NCBI RefSeq assembly: GCF_004792695.1
Contig: NZ_SRXU01000004.1
Span: 248,001 to 312,000 of the forward strand
Direction of reading: 5' to 3'
Origin: Sphingomonas naasensis
Lineage (GTDB): Bacteria > Pseudomonadota > Alphaproteobacteria > Sphingomonadales > Sphingomonadaceae
Length of the DNA: 64,000 bases
Part shown: one piece after another, positions 8,833 to 17,314 of the stretch
Position numbering within the stretch: the stretch's first letter is position 1
How the letters are laid out: every line of letters begins with the position of its first letter
Notes under the pieces: model-generated
Databases searched by the model: none
What the model was told of the DNA's origin: nothing
The model's input: the letters and a program-made list of their open reading frames with translations, nothing else
Program-made: the position numbers and the translations under genes

Positions 8833-9342
8833 ATGCCGGAAGATAACGCGCTCAATGCAGTCGAGCTCGCGACCGAGCTGACAATTGCCTGGCTCGGCAA
8901 TCAGAACAATCGGGTGTCGGCGGAGGAAGTTCCGGTATTTCTCCGCAACATGCACGCAACCGTCAGCGAACTATCGAGCGGAACTTCCGGTTCGGGTGGC
9001 GGTGATGAAGAGCCTGCGGCGCAGGCCGAGTTCACGCCTGCCGTATCCGTCCGCAAGTCGCTGGCGTCGAAGGATCACATCATCTCGATGATCGACGGCA
9101 AGCCGTACAAGACGCTGCGTCGGCATCTTTCGACGCACGGGCTGACGCCGGAGGATTATCGCCGCCGCTACAATCTGAAGCCGGATTATCCGATGGTGTC
9201 GGAGAATTATTCGGAAGTGCGCCGCGCGATGGCGCACAAGATCGGCCTCGGCGCGAAGGGCAGACAGGCCAAGGCCGCGACGGCGCGCGCCGACAGCCCG
9301 GCCAAGCCGAAGCGGGCGCCGCGCGCCGGCAAGACCAACTGA
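8833..9342 (+). CDS. MucR/Ros-family transcriptional regulator
   Basis: 169 residues. An N-terminal helical part (VELATELTIAWLGNQN, then VSAEEVPVFL) is typical of MucR oligomerisation. The MucR block follows at about residues 65-140: VSVRKSLASKDHIISMIDG, KTLRRHLSTHGLTPEDYRRRYNLKPDYPMV. The usual Ros/MucR zinc-finger cysteine is absent. The C-terminus is Lys/Arg/Ala-rich. MucR proteins bind AT-rich DNA and repress exopolysaccharide, motility and cell-cycle genes. The ATG at 8833 is preferred because GGAG at 8823-8826 is well spaced for it; an in-frame ATG at 8821 overlaps that site. Confidence 0.93.
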   Translation: MPEDNALNAVELATELTIAWLGNQNNRVSAEEVPVFLRNMHATVSELSSGTSGSGGGDEEPAAQAEFTPAVSVRKSLASKDHIISMIDGKPYKTLRRHLSTHGLTPEDYRRRYNLKPDYPMVSENYSEVRRAMAHKIGLGAKGRQAKAATARADSPAKPKRAPRAGKTN

Positions 9343-9393
9343 CCTGCCAGCGCCGCGCGATCGCTCGCGCGGCGCAAACCGGCCCGGCTCCGC

Positions 9394-10290
9394 CTATACG
9401 GCGACCTCGGCGCTGATCGACGCGTGCGGCGCATAGTCCGCAACCTCGAAATCCTCGATGCGATAGTCGTCGATATCGGCGGCGCGGCGCGTCAGCCGCA
9501 TGCCTGGAAGCGGTCGCGGCTCGCGGCCGAGCTGCAGACGCGCCTGCTCGAGATGGTTCAGATAGAGATGAACGTCGCCGCCGACCCAGACGAGCTCGCC
9601 CGGCGCGAGATCGGCCTGTTGGGCAAGCATCAACAGCAGCGCGGCGGCGCCGACGAAATTGAACGGCGCGCCGAGCAATAGATCGACCGAGCGCTGGAAG
9701 AGCAGGCAATTGAGCTTCCCGTCCGACGTCACATGATATTGATAGACCATATGACAGGGCGGCAGTGCCATCGCGCCGACCTCCGCGACGTTCCAGCCAT
9801 GGAACAGCATGCGCCTGCTGGCCGGGGTCTCGCGCAGCATCCGCACGAGTTCGGCGATCTGATCATGCTCGCGGCCGTCCGGCCCGAGCCAGCGGCGCCA
9901 TTGCTTGCCATAGACCGGGCCAAGGTCGCCCCAGCGCGCGGCAAAGGCGTCGTCCTCGACGATGCGCTGCTCGAATTCGAGCTGGCCGATATCCTCTCCG
10001 GTCTCGCGGCGATAGGCGGCGAGCGGCCAGTCGCTCCAGATCCTGACATTTTCGCGCAGCAAAGGCTGGATGTTGGTGCCGCCGGTGAGGAACCACAGCA
10101 TTTCCTTGACCGCGGTCTTCCAGAACACGCGCTTGGTGGTGAGGATCGGCGCCGCGCCGTCCGACAGATCGAACCGCACCATCGCACCGAAGATCGAGCG
10201 CGTGCCGACGCCGGTACGGTCGACGCGCTCGTCGCCCTTGTCGAGGACCTGGGCGAGCAGATCGAGATATTGATGTTCGGGATGGCGCAT
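9394..10290 (-). CDS. thyA: thymidylate synthase
   Basis: Converts dUMP and methylene-THF to dTMP and DHF. Recognised by DRTGVGTRSIFG (residues 23-34), TTKRVFWKTAVKEMLWFLTGGTN, the catalytic Cys in ALPPCHM (near residue 183) and the closing strand IEDFEVADYAPHASISAEVAV, which ends in the invariant hydrophobic residue. At 298 residues it is somewhat longer than the 264 of E. coli ThyA, mostly from a longer central region (DDAFAARWGDLGPVYG). The ATG at 10290 begins the conserved HPEHQYLDLL; the frame upstream is open but unconserved-looking. Confidence 0.97.
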   Translation of the reverse strand: MRHPEHQYLDLLAQVLDKGDERVDRTGVGTRSIFGAMVRFDLSDGAAPILTTKRVFWKTAVKEMLWFLTGGTNIQPLLRENVRIWSDWPLAAYRRETGEDIGQLEFEQRIVEDDAFAARWGDLGPVYGKQWRRWLGPDGREHDQIAELVRMLRETPASRRMLFHGWNVAEVGAMALPPCHMVYQYHVTSDGKLNCLLFQRSVDLLLGAPFNFVGAAALLLMLAQQADLAPGELVWVGGDVHLYLNHLEQARLQLGREPRPLPGMRLTRRAADIDDYRIEDFEVADYAPHASISAEVAV

Positions 10291-10535
10291 CACGATGTTC
10301 TGGCTTTCTCGAGCTCGGGGGTCAGCATTGCGGGCGTCGGAAGCGACGATCGATCGATTATGGAGCTTTCCGGCGCCGCGACCGGCCCGCTTTCGATCCG
10401 ATCGAGACACTGACGCATATCGCGAGCCTAGCGACGGCCGGGGCGTGCGCCAAGCCGGTCGATGTTCGTCGCAGCACCGCCGAACTGGAGCGGACTCCGT
10501 TTCGATGCGGCCGATGTGGCTGGCAGCTGTTGGCG

Positions 10536-10934
10536 ATGCCGCTCGACGCGCTCGCAGAACCGCACCGTCTCGCCGACCCGGCCGCCGCAGGGATGTTGTT
10601 CGCGTGCCTTGCGGATGAAGCGACCGAGATATGCGTCGCGGTCTATCTGGACCCCGACCAGCGCGTGCTGGGCTTGCGCCATGCGCGTTCGGGTGCGGCC
10701 GATCGCATGGTCCTGCCGATCCGCGACATCGCGGCGGACGCGCTGGCGTTCGGCGCGGCGGCAGTGGTGGTCGCGCACAACCATCCGAGCGGCGATCCCC
10801 GTCCGAGCATCGCCGATCGCGAGGCGACGCGCCGGCTCGCGCGCGGGTTGGACGCGCTCGACATGCGGCTGCTCGACCATCTGATCGTGGCGCGCGGCGG
10901 AATCACCAGCTTTCGCCGGCTGGGATTACTCTGA
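10536..10934 (+). CDS. stand-alone JAB/MPN (RadC C-terminal type) domain protein
   Basis: 132 residues comprising only the RadC-type JAB domain. The JAMM metal site is intact: VVVAHNHPSGDPRPSIAD near residues 82-100 (HxH, then Ser and Asp). The N-terminal helix-hairpin-helix region of full RadC (about 220 residues) is absent. The biological role of these proteins is not established; JAMM folds are usually metal-dependent isopeptidases or nucleases. The frame is open upstream and a TTG at 10530 is an alternative start. It diverges from thyA across about 245 bases. Confidence 0.8.
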   Translation: MPLDALAEPHRLADPAAAGMLFACLADEATEICVAVYLDPDQRVLGLRHARSGAADRMVLPIRDIAADALAFGAAAVVVAHNHPSGDPRPSIADREATRRLARGLDALDMRLLDHLIVARGGITSFRRLGLL

Positions 10935-11687
10935 GCCCTGGCCGGGCTGGACCGCCGCGGGGGTGGCGCGGGCGCCGCTCTTGCAGGCCTTGATCATGCC
11001 CGGTTCGGGGCGCTCGCCGCTCGCGCGGAAGATCGCGATATAGCCGCCCGCGGACGGCATCCGGCGCATCGAGACCAGCGCATAGCCGACCGCGCCGAAC
11101 TCGCATTTGAGCAGTTCGGGCGGAGTGCCGTGATGCTCGGTGGGGCGATCGGCATCGACCACGATCACCTGCCCGTCGGGGCGCAGCGACGGCCGCAACC
11201 GCCACAGGAACTCGTAGGGACTCTCGATCTCGTGATACATGTGCACCATCAGCACGCGATCGAAGCTGGCTTCGGGCAGGCGCGGATCGGCGGGGAGGCC
11301 GAGCCGGACGCTGACATTGTCGAGCCGCTCGCGCACGACGCGCGTCGCCAGCGCGTCACGGACATCGGGAACGATGTCCTCGGCGACGACGCGGCCTTCC
11401 TTGCCGACGCGCTGGCCCAGGCGGATCGTGTAATAGCCTTCGCCCGCGCCGATATCGGCGACGGTCATGCCGGGCTTGATCCCGGCGAGGTTCATCACCT
11501 GTCCGGCCTCGTTGAGCCGGTCACGCGCCTCTTCGGTCGACCAGCGTGCCGAGACGATCGTCGCGACCGGCCGGTCGGCGGCGGGGAAGCCGGTATGCGT
11601 TTGCGCCTTTTGCTCGCGCGGCACCGCGCTGCCGCCGTCGCATGCGGCCAGCAGCATCAGGGCGCCCAGAGCGAGGGCTGACTTCAA
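10926..11687 (-). CDS. class I SAM-dependent methyltransferase with lipoprotein-type leader
   Basis: 253 residues. The N-terminus [13 protein letters not shown] is a lipobox (LAAC, Cys16), predicting export and lipid attachment, which is odd for a SAM enzyme. The methyltransferase fold follows: [20 protein letters not shown] (motif I, near 75-95), [19 protein letters not shown] (motif IV) and GQVIVVDAD. The start ATG overlaps the prfB stop by 4 bases, so translation is coupled to prfB. The substrate is unknown. Its end overlaps the JAB-domain gene by 9 bases on the opposite strand. Confidence 0.88.
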   Translation of the reverse strand: MKSALALGALMLLAACDGGSAVPREQKAQTHTGFPAADRPVATIVSARWSTEEARDRLNEAGQVMNLAGIKPGMTVADIGAGEGYYTIRLGQRVGKEGRVVAEDIVPDVRDALATRVVRERLDNVSVRLGLPADPRLPEASFDRVLMVHMYHEIESPYEFLWRLRPSLRPDGQVIVVDADRPTEHHGTPPELLKCEFGAVGYALVSMRRMPSAGGYIAIFRASGERPEPGMIKACKSGARATPAAVQPGQGSE

Positions 11688-12811
11688 TCGACATCCTCCA
11701 CTTCGACCGTCTCGCCGGTCACGCGCTGGGATAGCGCAGCCGCCATGAATGCGTCGAGGTCTCCGTCGAGCACGTCGGACGGCGCCGTGGAAGTGACGCC
11801 GGTGCGCAGGTCCTTCACCAGCTGATAGGGCTGGAGCACATAGCTGCGGATCTGGTGGCCCCAGCCGATATCGGTCTTGGTGGCGTTCTGCGCATTGGCC
11901 ACGGCCTCGCGCTCGGCGAGCTCGCGCTCGTAGAGCCGGGCGCGGAGCTGGTTATAGGCCTCGGCCTTGTTCTTGTGCTGCGAACGCTGGTTCTGGCACT
12001 GGACGACGATGCCGGTGGGCAAATGGGTGATGCGCACCGCCGAATCGGTGGTGTTGATGTGCTGGCCGCCGGCGCCCGAGGCGCGATAGGTGTCGATGCG
12101 CAGCTCGCTCTCGTTGATCTCGACTTCGATATTGTCGTCGATCACCGGATAGACCCAGACGCTCGAGAAGCTGGTGTGGCGCCGCGCCGCGCTGTCATAG
12201 GGCGAGATGCGGACGAGGCGATGCACGCCGCTCTCGGTCTTGGCGTAGCCATAGGCGTTCTCGCCCTTGACCAGCAGAGTCGCCGACTTGATCCCCGCCT
12301 GCTCGCCGGCGTGATAGTCGATCAGCTCGACCTTCAAGCCGTGGCGCTCGGCCCAGCGCGTGTACATGCGCTGGAGCATGCCCGCCCAGTCCTGGCTCTC
12401 GGTGCCGCCGGCACCCGAGTTGATCTCGATATAGGTGTCGTTGGGATCGGCCTCGCCCGAGAGCAACGCCTTGACCTTGTCGACCTCGGCCCGCTCGGCG
12501 AGCGCGGCGAGCGCGGCAGTGCCTTCGCTCGCCATCTCCTCGTCGCCTTCGGCCTCGGCCATCTCGATCAATTCGGCGGTGTCGTTGAGCTCGGTCTCAA
12601 TCGCGCGCGTCGCGCTGACCGCCTCGTCGAGGCGGCGGCGCTCGCGCATCACGTCCTGCGCGGCCTTGGCGTCGTTCCACAAGGTCGGGTCCTCGACGCG
12701 CGCGTTGAGCTCGTCGAGCCGGCGCAGCGCGCGGTCCCAATCGAGGAAGCGCCGCAGCAGCGCCAGCGCCGCCTTGATGTTGTCGACATGAGCCTGCGCT
12801 TCGGCGCGCAT
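11684..12811 (-). CDS. prfB: peptide chain release factor 2
   Basis: Recognises UGA/UAA and triggers peptide release. 375 residues with the GGQ motif ([19 protein letters not shown], near residue 248). The codon-recognition position reads SPY ([15 protein letters not shown], near 202) instead of the classical SPF. The frame is continuous through RRFLDWD, where E. coli prfB has its +1 programmed frameshift, so autoregulatory frameshifting is absent. The ATG at 12811 behind GGAGTTATTGA is preferred over an upstream TTG. It is followed, with overlap, by the methyltransferase gene. Confidence 0.97.
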   Translation of the reverse strand: MRAEAQAHVDNIKAALALLRRFLDWDRALRRLDELNARVEDPTLWNDAKAAQDVMRERRRLDEAVSATRAIETELNDTAELIEMAEAEGDEEMASEGTAALAALAERAEVDKVKALLSGEADPNDTYIEINSGAGGTESQDWAGMLQRMYTRWAERHGLKVELIDYHAGEQAGIKSATLLVKGENAYGYAKTESGVHRLVRISPYDSAARRHTSFSSVWVYPVIDDNIEVEINESELRIDTYRASGAGGQHINTTDSAVRITHLPTGIVVQCQNQRSQHKNKAEAYNQLRARLYERELAEREAVANAQNATKTDIGWGHQIRSYVLQPYQLVKDLRTGVTSTAPSDVLDGDLDAFMAAALSQRVTGETVEVEDVD

Positions 12812-12833
12812 ATTCAATAACTCCAAATCATTC

Positions 12834-12912
12834 CGTCATCCCGGCGAAAGCCGGGATCTCGCGCCTCAGGCCCTGCACGCGGCCTGAGATCCCGGCGTTC
12901 GCCGGGATGACG
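12834..12912. repeat. REP-like nested inverted repeat between mrcA and prfB
   Basis: Outer arms CGTCATCCCGGCGAA (12834-12848) and TTCGCCGGGATGACG (12898-12912) are exact complements. An inner pair CTCAGGCC/GGCCTGAG nests within. The arm motif is the extragenic palindrome commonly seen in sphingomonads and other proteobacteria. It lies between two genes transcribed in the same direction, so it may end or attenuate mrcA transcription. Confidence 0.9.
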
Positions 12913-12926
12913 ATATAGGAAGCGCG

Positions 12927-15452
12927 CTAGTAGATTCCGCCCTCGCGTTGCAAGAAGTCGCTGTCGCCGGGCGCCTGGGTGGCGGGCGCGGCCTTTTTCT
13001 CGACGGCCTTTTTCTCGACCTCTTCCTCCGCGCCGGTGCGACGGCGGCGCTGCGGCTCGACCTCGGGCTTGAAGGCTTCCCAGATGATCGAGGCGAGCGG
13101 ATCGTTGGTCGGCCAGCCGCCGGCCACCGGACGTCCGCTGGCGCGATCGATGCGCACCATCCGGATCCCGGCGGGCGCAGTGAAGGGCAGCACTTCCATG
13201 CCTTTGAAGGCGGGGAGGGCGAATTGCTTGAAGATCGGCGCGGCGATCGAGCCGCCCTGGGCATAGCCACCGAGATTGGTCGGATTGTCATAGCCCAGAT
13301 AGAGCCCGCCGATCATCTGCGGGGTGCCGCCGACGAACCACACGTCGGTCGGCCCCGAGGTGGTGCCGGTCTTGCCCATGATCGGCCGGCCGAGATCGCG
13401 CAGCACGGTGGCGGTGCCGCGCTGGACGACGCCCTCGGCGATGTGGACGATCTGATAGGCGCTCATCGGCTCGACCAGCTGGCGCGCCCGCGTCACCGGC
13501 CGCGGCATCGGCCCGCCGTCCCAGTCGCGCGCGTTGCAGCGGTCGCAGGCGCGCCAGTTCTCGGGCCAGATCACCTCGCCGCGGCGGTTCTGGACGAAGT
13601 CGATCACCGTCGGATTGAGCGCGCGGCCGTGATTGACGAGGATCGAATAGGCATTGACCATCCGCATCACGGTGGTCTCGCCCGCGCCGAGCGCATAGCT
13701 GAGATAGGTCGGGAATTTCTGCTTCGAGACGCCGACGCGCTGGATCAGATCGACGACATGTTCCATGCCGATCTGATTGGCGACCTGCACCGTCATCAGG
13801 TTGCGCGACTGCTCGACGCCCCAGCGCAGCGTCTTGGGGCCGGCGCCGCGCTGATTGCCGAAATTGCGGAAGCATTTGTTGCCGAGCCCGGCGCCCTGCC
13901 AGACGCAGAACGGCCCGTCGACGACGATCGAGGCGGGGGTTAGCCCCTGTTCCATCGCAGCGGCATAGACGAGCGGCTTGATCGTCGAGCCCGGCTGGCG
14001 CTGCGCCTGGGTGGCGCGGTTGAACGACTGGATGCGCGAATCGAAGCCGCCCTGCATCGCCAGCACGCGGCCGTTGCGCGGGTCCTCGACCACCATGCCG
14101 CCCGAGACGCGCGGGATCGAGCGGAGCGACCAGCTACCGCCATCGGGCGCGACCGCGATGATGTCGCCCGGCTTGATCGCATCGTACGCCGCGCCGCCCT
14201 TGCCGCGCACCGGCATGGTCGCGAGATCGCGCGGCAGCGTGCCGGTCTGGCCGTTGTCGAAGCCGATCTGCCAGCCGCCGGCGCCGCGCTCGATCGCCAC
14301 GGCGGCACGCCAGTCCTCGTAATCGACGCCGATATTGGTGTTGAGGAAGGGCTGGAGCCAGCCCTTCTCGACCTCGACATGATTGATCGGGCCCGACCAG
14401 CCACGCCCGCGATCATAGCGGAGCAGGCCGTCGCGCAGCGCTTTCTGGGCATATTGCTGGAGACGCGGATCGAGCGAGGTGCGCACCCACAGGCCGCCGC
14501 CATAGACGCTGTTGGGTCCGTCCTCGGCCTGCTCGCCGAACTTGTCGATCAGCTGGCGGCGGACCTCCTCCACGAAATAGCCGCCGACCCGCTCGTAGCG
14601 CGGGGTCTGGCGCGGGATCGTGCCCAAGGGCTCGGCGCGCGCCGCGTCGCGCTCGGGGGCAGAGATGAACCCATTGTCGTGCATCTCGCCGAGCACCCAG
14701 TTGCGCCGCTCCAGCGCGCGTTCGGTGTAGCGATCGGGATCGTAATTGGCCGGCCCCTTGGGCAGGATCGCGAGATAGGCCATTTGCGGAAGGCTGAGCT
14801 GGTCGAGCTCCTTGCCGAAATAGGCCTGGCTCGCCGCCTCGACGCCGCCGGCGTTGCGGCCGAGCTCGATCGAGTTGAGATAGAGCTCGAGGATCTGCTG
14901 CTTGGAAAGCGTGCTTTCGATCTTGTAGGCGAGGATCGCCTCCTTGAGCTTGCGGACCGGCGAATATTCGCTGCCGATCAGCAGGTTCTTGGCGACCTGC
15001 TGGGTGATCGTCGAGCCGCCACGCGCGCGCTGGCCGCTGCCCATCTTGGTGACGTAATCGACGACGGCGCCCGCGGTGCCCGGAAGGTCGACGCCGTAAT
15101 GGCTGAAGAAGGTCTTGTCCTCGGCCGAGAGGAACGCCTCGACCAGCTGCTTCGGATATTCGGCATAGCTCAGCTGGACGCGGCGCTCGCGGGCATAGCT
15201 GTGGATCGGCAGGCCGTCGACCGAGCGGACATTGGTCGGCAGCGGCGGCTCATAGGCGCGCAGCGTGTCGACCGAGGGAAGATTGCGCGCGACGAGCAGC
15301 CAGATCAGGAACCAGAACACCCCGGCGAGCAGCGCCAGCCAGGCGAGGATTCGGAACCACCACCGACGATGCACACGCTGGTACCAGCCGCGGATACCCC
15401 CGGCCCCACGCTTGATCGTCACCGTTTCGCTGGAAATACTGCCGTCCGCCAT
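12927..15452 (-). CDS. mrcA: penicillin-binding protein 1A (bifunctional peptidoglycan synthase)
   Basis: 841 residues. Cytoplasmic tail, one membrane helix (about 33-55), glycosyltransferase-51 domain with the catalytic Glu in AEDKTFFSHYG (near 112) and GGSTITQQVAKNL, an OB-like insertion, then the transpeptidase domain with the nucleophile Ser in GSTIKP (near 489), SRN (SRNLMTVQ) and KTGTTSGPTD (near 694). The tail is rich in Glu/Lys/Ala. It polymerises lipid II and cross-links stem peptides in the periplasm. It lies downstream of the amidase gene on the same strand, about 115 bases away. Confidence 0.97.
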   Translation of the reverse strand: MADGSISSETVTIKRGAGGIRGWYQRVHRRWWFRILAWLALLAGVFWFLIWLLVARNLPSVDTLRAYEPPLPTNVRSVDGLPIHSYARERRVQLSYAEYPKQLVEAFLSAEDKTFFSHYGVDLPGTAGAVVDYVTKMGSGQRARGGSTITQQVAKNLLIGSEYSPVRKLKEAILAYKIESTLSKQQILELYLNSIELGRNAGGVEAASQAYFGKELDQLSLPQMAYLAILPKGPANYDPDRYTERALERRNWVLGEMHDNGFISAPERDAARAEPLGTIPRQTPRYERVGGYFVEEVRRQLIDKFGEQAEDGPNSVYGGGLWVRTSLDPRLQQYAQKALRDGLLRYDRGRGWSGPINHVEVEKGWLQPFLNTNIGVDYEDWRAAVAIERGAGGWQIGFDNGQTGTLPRDLATMPVRGKGGAAYDAIKPGDIIAVAPDGGSWSLRSIPRVSGGMVVEDPRNGRVLAMQGGFDSRIQSFNRATQAQRQPGSTIKPLVYAAAMEQGLTPASIVVDGPFCVWQGAGLGNKCFRNFGNQRGAGPKTLRWGVEQSRNLMTVQVANQIGMEHVVDLIQRVGVSKQKFPTYLSYALGAGETTVMRMVNAYSILVNHGRALNPTVIDFVQNRRGEVIWPENWRACDRCNARDWDGGPMPRPVTRARQLVEPMSAYQIVHIAEGVVQRGTATVLRDLGRPIMGKTGTTSGPTDVWFVGGTPQMIGGLYLGYDNPTNLGGYAQGGSIAAPIFKQFALPAFKGMEVLPFTAPAGIRMVRIDRASGRPVAGGWPTNDPLASIIWEAFKPEVEPQRRRRTGAEEEVEKKAVEKKAAPATQAPGDSDFLQREGGIY

Positions 15453-15568
15453 GCGGGGTGCGGTGTAGCAACTTTCTCGGGCGAAGAAACCCGATCAAAA
15501 CGCCACCGAAACCAACCCGCCGCATTCGCCTCTATAAGAGGTCGGTGGGGATTGCAGAAACAGCCGGA

Positions 15569-16816
15569 TCAGCGCGACGCCATGCGGGTCGCGAAATGGA
15601 TCTCGACCGCCTTGCGGACGCTCTGGGCGACCTTGCGCTGCCCTTCGCTCGAGGCGAGGAAATCGGCATCGGCGCTATTCGAGATATAGCCGGTCTCGAA
15701 CAGCACCGAGGGCATATCGGGCGCCTTCAGGACCATCAGCGACGCCATCCGGTGGTAGTTGGCCTTGATCGGCATCAGCGGCTGCGCCTCGCGGCCGAGC
15801 AGGCGCGCGAAATTGGCGCTGGCGTTCATCGTCTCGCGCTGGGTAAGATCGATCAGGATCGACGAGATGTCGGGGCTGGCGGCGCCGAGATCGACCCCGG
15901 CGAGGATATCGGCCTTGTTCTCGCGCGCGGCGAGCCGGGCGGCTTCCTTGTCCGAAGCGACTTCGGAGAGCGTGTAGACGGTCGCGCCCGTCGCCTCGGG
16001 ATTGCCGGCGCTGTCGCAATGGATCGAGATGAACAGATCGGCCTTGAGCCGCCGCGCGAGGCCGTAGCGCTCCTGGAGCACGAGGAAGCGATCGTCGTCG
16101 CGGGTCAGCGCGACGCGGACGCGGCCCGAGGCGAGCAGCGAATCGCGGACCGCACGGGCCACCTGCAAGGTGAGATCCTTCTCGCGCAGCCCGCCATCGT
16201 TCGAGAGCGCGCCGGGGTCGTGGCCGCCATGACCGGCGTCGATCACCACCAGCGGCTTGCCCGCCGCGCCATAGACGCGCGGCAGCGGCGCCCGCGAAAG
16301 CCGCTTCGGCACGGCCATCGCCACGCTATAGGGGTGGCGGCTCGCCGGCTGGAGATAGGTGAAGGGTGGCAGGAAGCTCATCCGACGCTCGGCCGCGGCG
16401 CGTGCGAAGCGTTCGTCGTCGACGGTTCTGAGCTGGAGCGTGAGCGTGCGCCCGTCGCTGCCGAAGCTGCCTTCGGACACGATCGCGGGGCGCGCGAGGT
16501 CGAACACGATGCGCGCGCCATCGCCCTGCGCGCCCTGACGAATCTTCGCGACCGCGCCGCCCGTGATCGCGACGCGACCGGGCTCGGCGCCGGAGACATC
16601 GAGCGCGATGCGCTGCGGTCCAGCAAGAAGGAAGGCGCTCGCCCGGGCGACCGGCGCGTCGAATTTCACGACGACGCGATCGCCCTGCACGCGCACTTCC
16701 TGCACGGCGCCTGCCCAACTCGGCACCCCGGTCAACCAGCCGGAGAGAAGGGCAAGCAGGAATAGCACCCGCGCGATATGCCGCGCCGGGCCGTGAAGGG
16801 TCCAGCCCAAATGCAT
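15569..16816 (-). CDS. N-acetylmuramoyl-L-alanine amidase (AmiC-like)
   Basis: 415 residues. A hydrophobic leader (IARVLFLLALLSGWLTG) precedes an N-terminal AMIN-like beta domain (about 35-150), then the amidase_3 catalytic domain with zinc ligands in VVIDAGHGGHDPGA (near 195) and SIHCDS (near 265), plus ETGYISN near the end. It splits cell-wall peptides from glycan during cell separation. The ATG at 16816 is chosen because the leader starts just after it; the frame extends upstream to 16948 without signal character. It diverges from rne and precedes mrcA. Confidence 0.94.
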   Translation of the reverse strand: MHLGWTLHGPARHIARVLFLLALLSGWLTGVPSWAGAVQEVRVQGDRVVVKFDAPVARASAFLLAGPQRIALDVSGAEPGRVAITGGAVAKIRQGAQGDGARIVFDLARPAIVSEGSFGSDGRTLTLQLRTVDDERFARAAAERRMSFLPPFTYLQPASRHPYSVAMAVPKRLSRAPLPRVYGAAGKPLVVIDAGHGGHDPGALSNDGGLREKDLTLQVARAVRDSLLASGRVRVALTRDDDRFLVLQERYGLARRLKADLFISIHCDSAGNPEATGATVYTLSEVASDKEAARLAARENKADILAGVDLGAASPDISSILIDLTQRETMNASANFARLLGREAQPLMPIKANYHRMASLMVLKAPDMPSVLFETGYISNSADADFLASSEGQRKVAQSVRKAVEIHFATRMASR

Positions 16817-17314
16817 GAAGATCAACTCTCGAACACGTCTTCCCTGACGGAATCGGGATAGAGAAGGACCTTCAAATCGAAGTGAAACAGCTTGGTTAAC
16901 CGGCATAAATCTGCCGGAGGGCGGCAGGTGATTGCCGCTGCGGTTCATTGCACTTAAGCACCCGCTCGTGGTTGCCGCATGGCCCGGGGGGTGCTAGCAG
17001 GAGTTCGCTCCGACCCTTGTATCGGAGCCTATCCGCGACAAAATCCGTCGCGACAGTTCAGGTTGACGCTCGCATGAGGCAATTTCCCCATCGTCCCACC
17101 CGCCAGGCCCAGGTGGCCGGCCGCGGGACGATGGTGGAGCTTCCGGACCACGCGTCCGGACGTGCCTGGCGAGCAGCAGCAGTTTTCGAAACCTGCGAGA
17201 CCACAGCCGGCGTCGCCGGCCAAGGCCGCAATTTGTATCGCGCGCACGCGCCCCTTCCTCACAGGGACAACACAGTCTTCAGGGGTTCAGGCCGGCGCGC
17301 CCGGAGAACAATAA
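16817..17314 (+). promoter_or_regulatory. amidase/rne divergent region with long structured rne leader
   Basis: 498 bases without a believable gene, containing both divergent promoters and, on the rne side, several perfect inverted repeats. GCTCCGA/TCGGAGC lies at 17007-17028 and CGCGAC/GTCGCG at 17034-17052. An 8-bp outer pair CGCCAGGC (17101-17108) with GCCTGGCG (17164-17171) encloses TCCGGAC/GTCCGGA (17142-17160). GCCGGC/GCCGGC is at 17206-17220. In other bacteria the rne 5' leader is a feedback target of RNase E; this arrangement would suit the same role, but that is inference. The start of rne has GGAG eight bases upstream. Confidence 0.6.
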
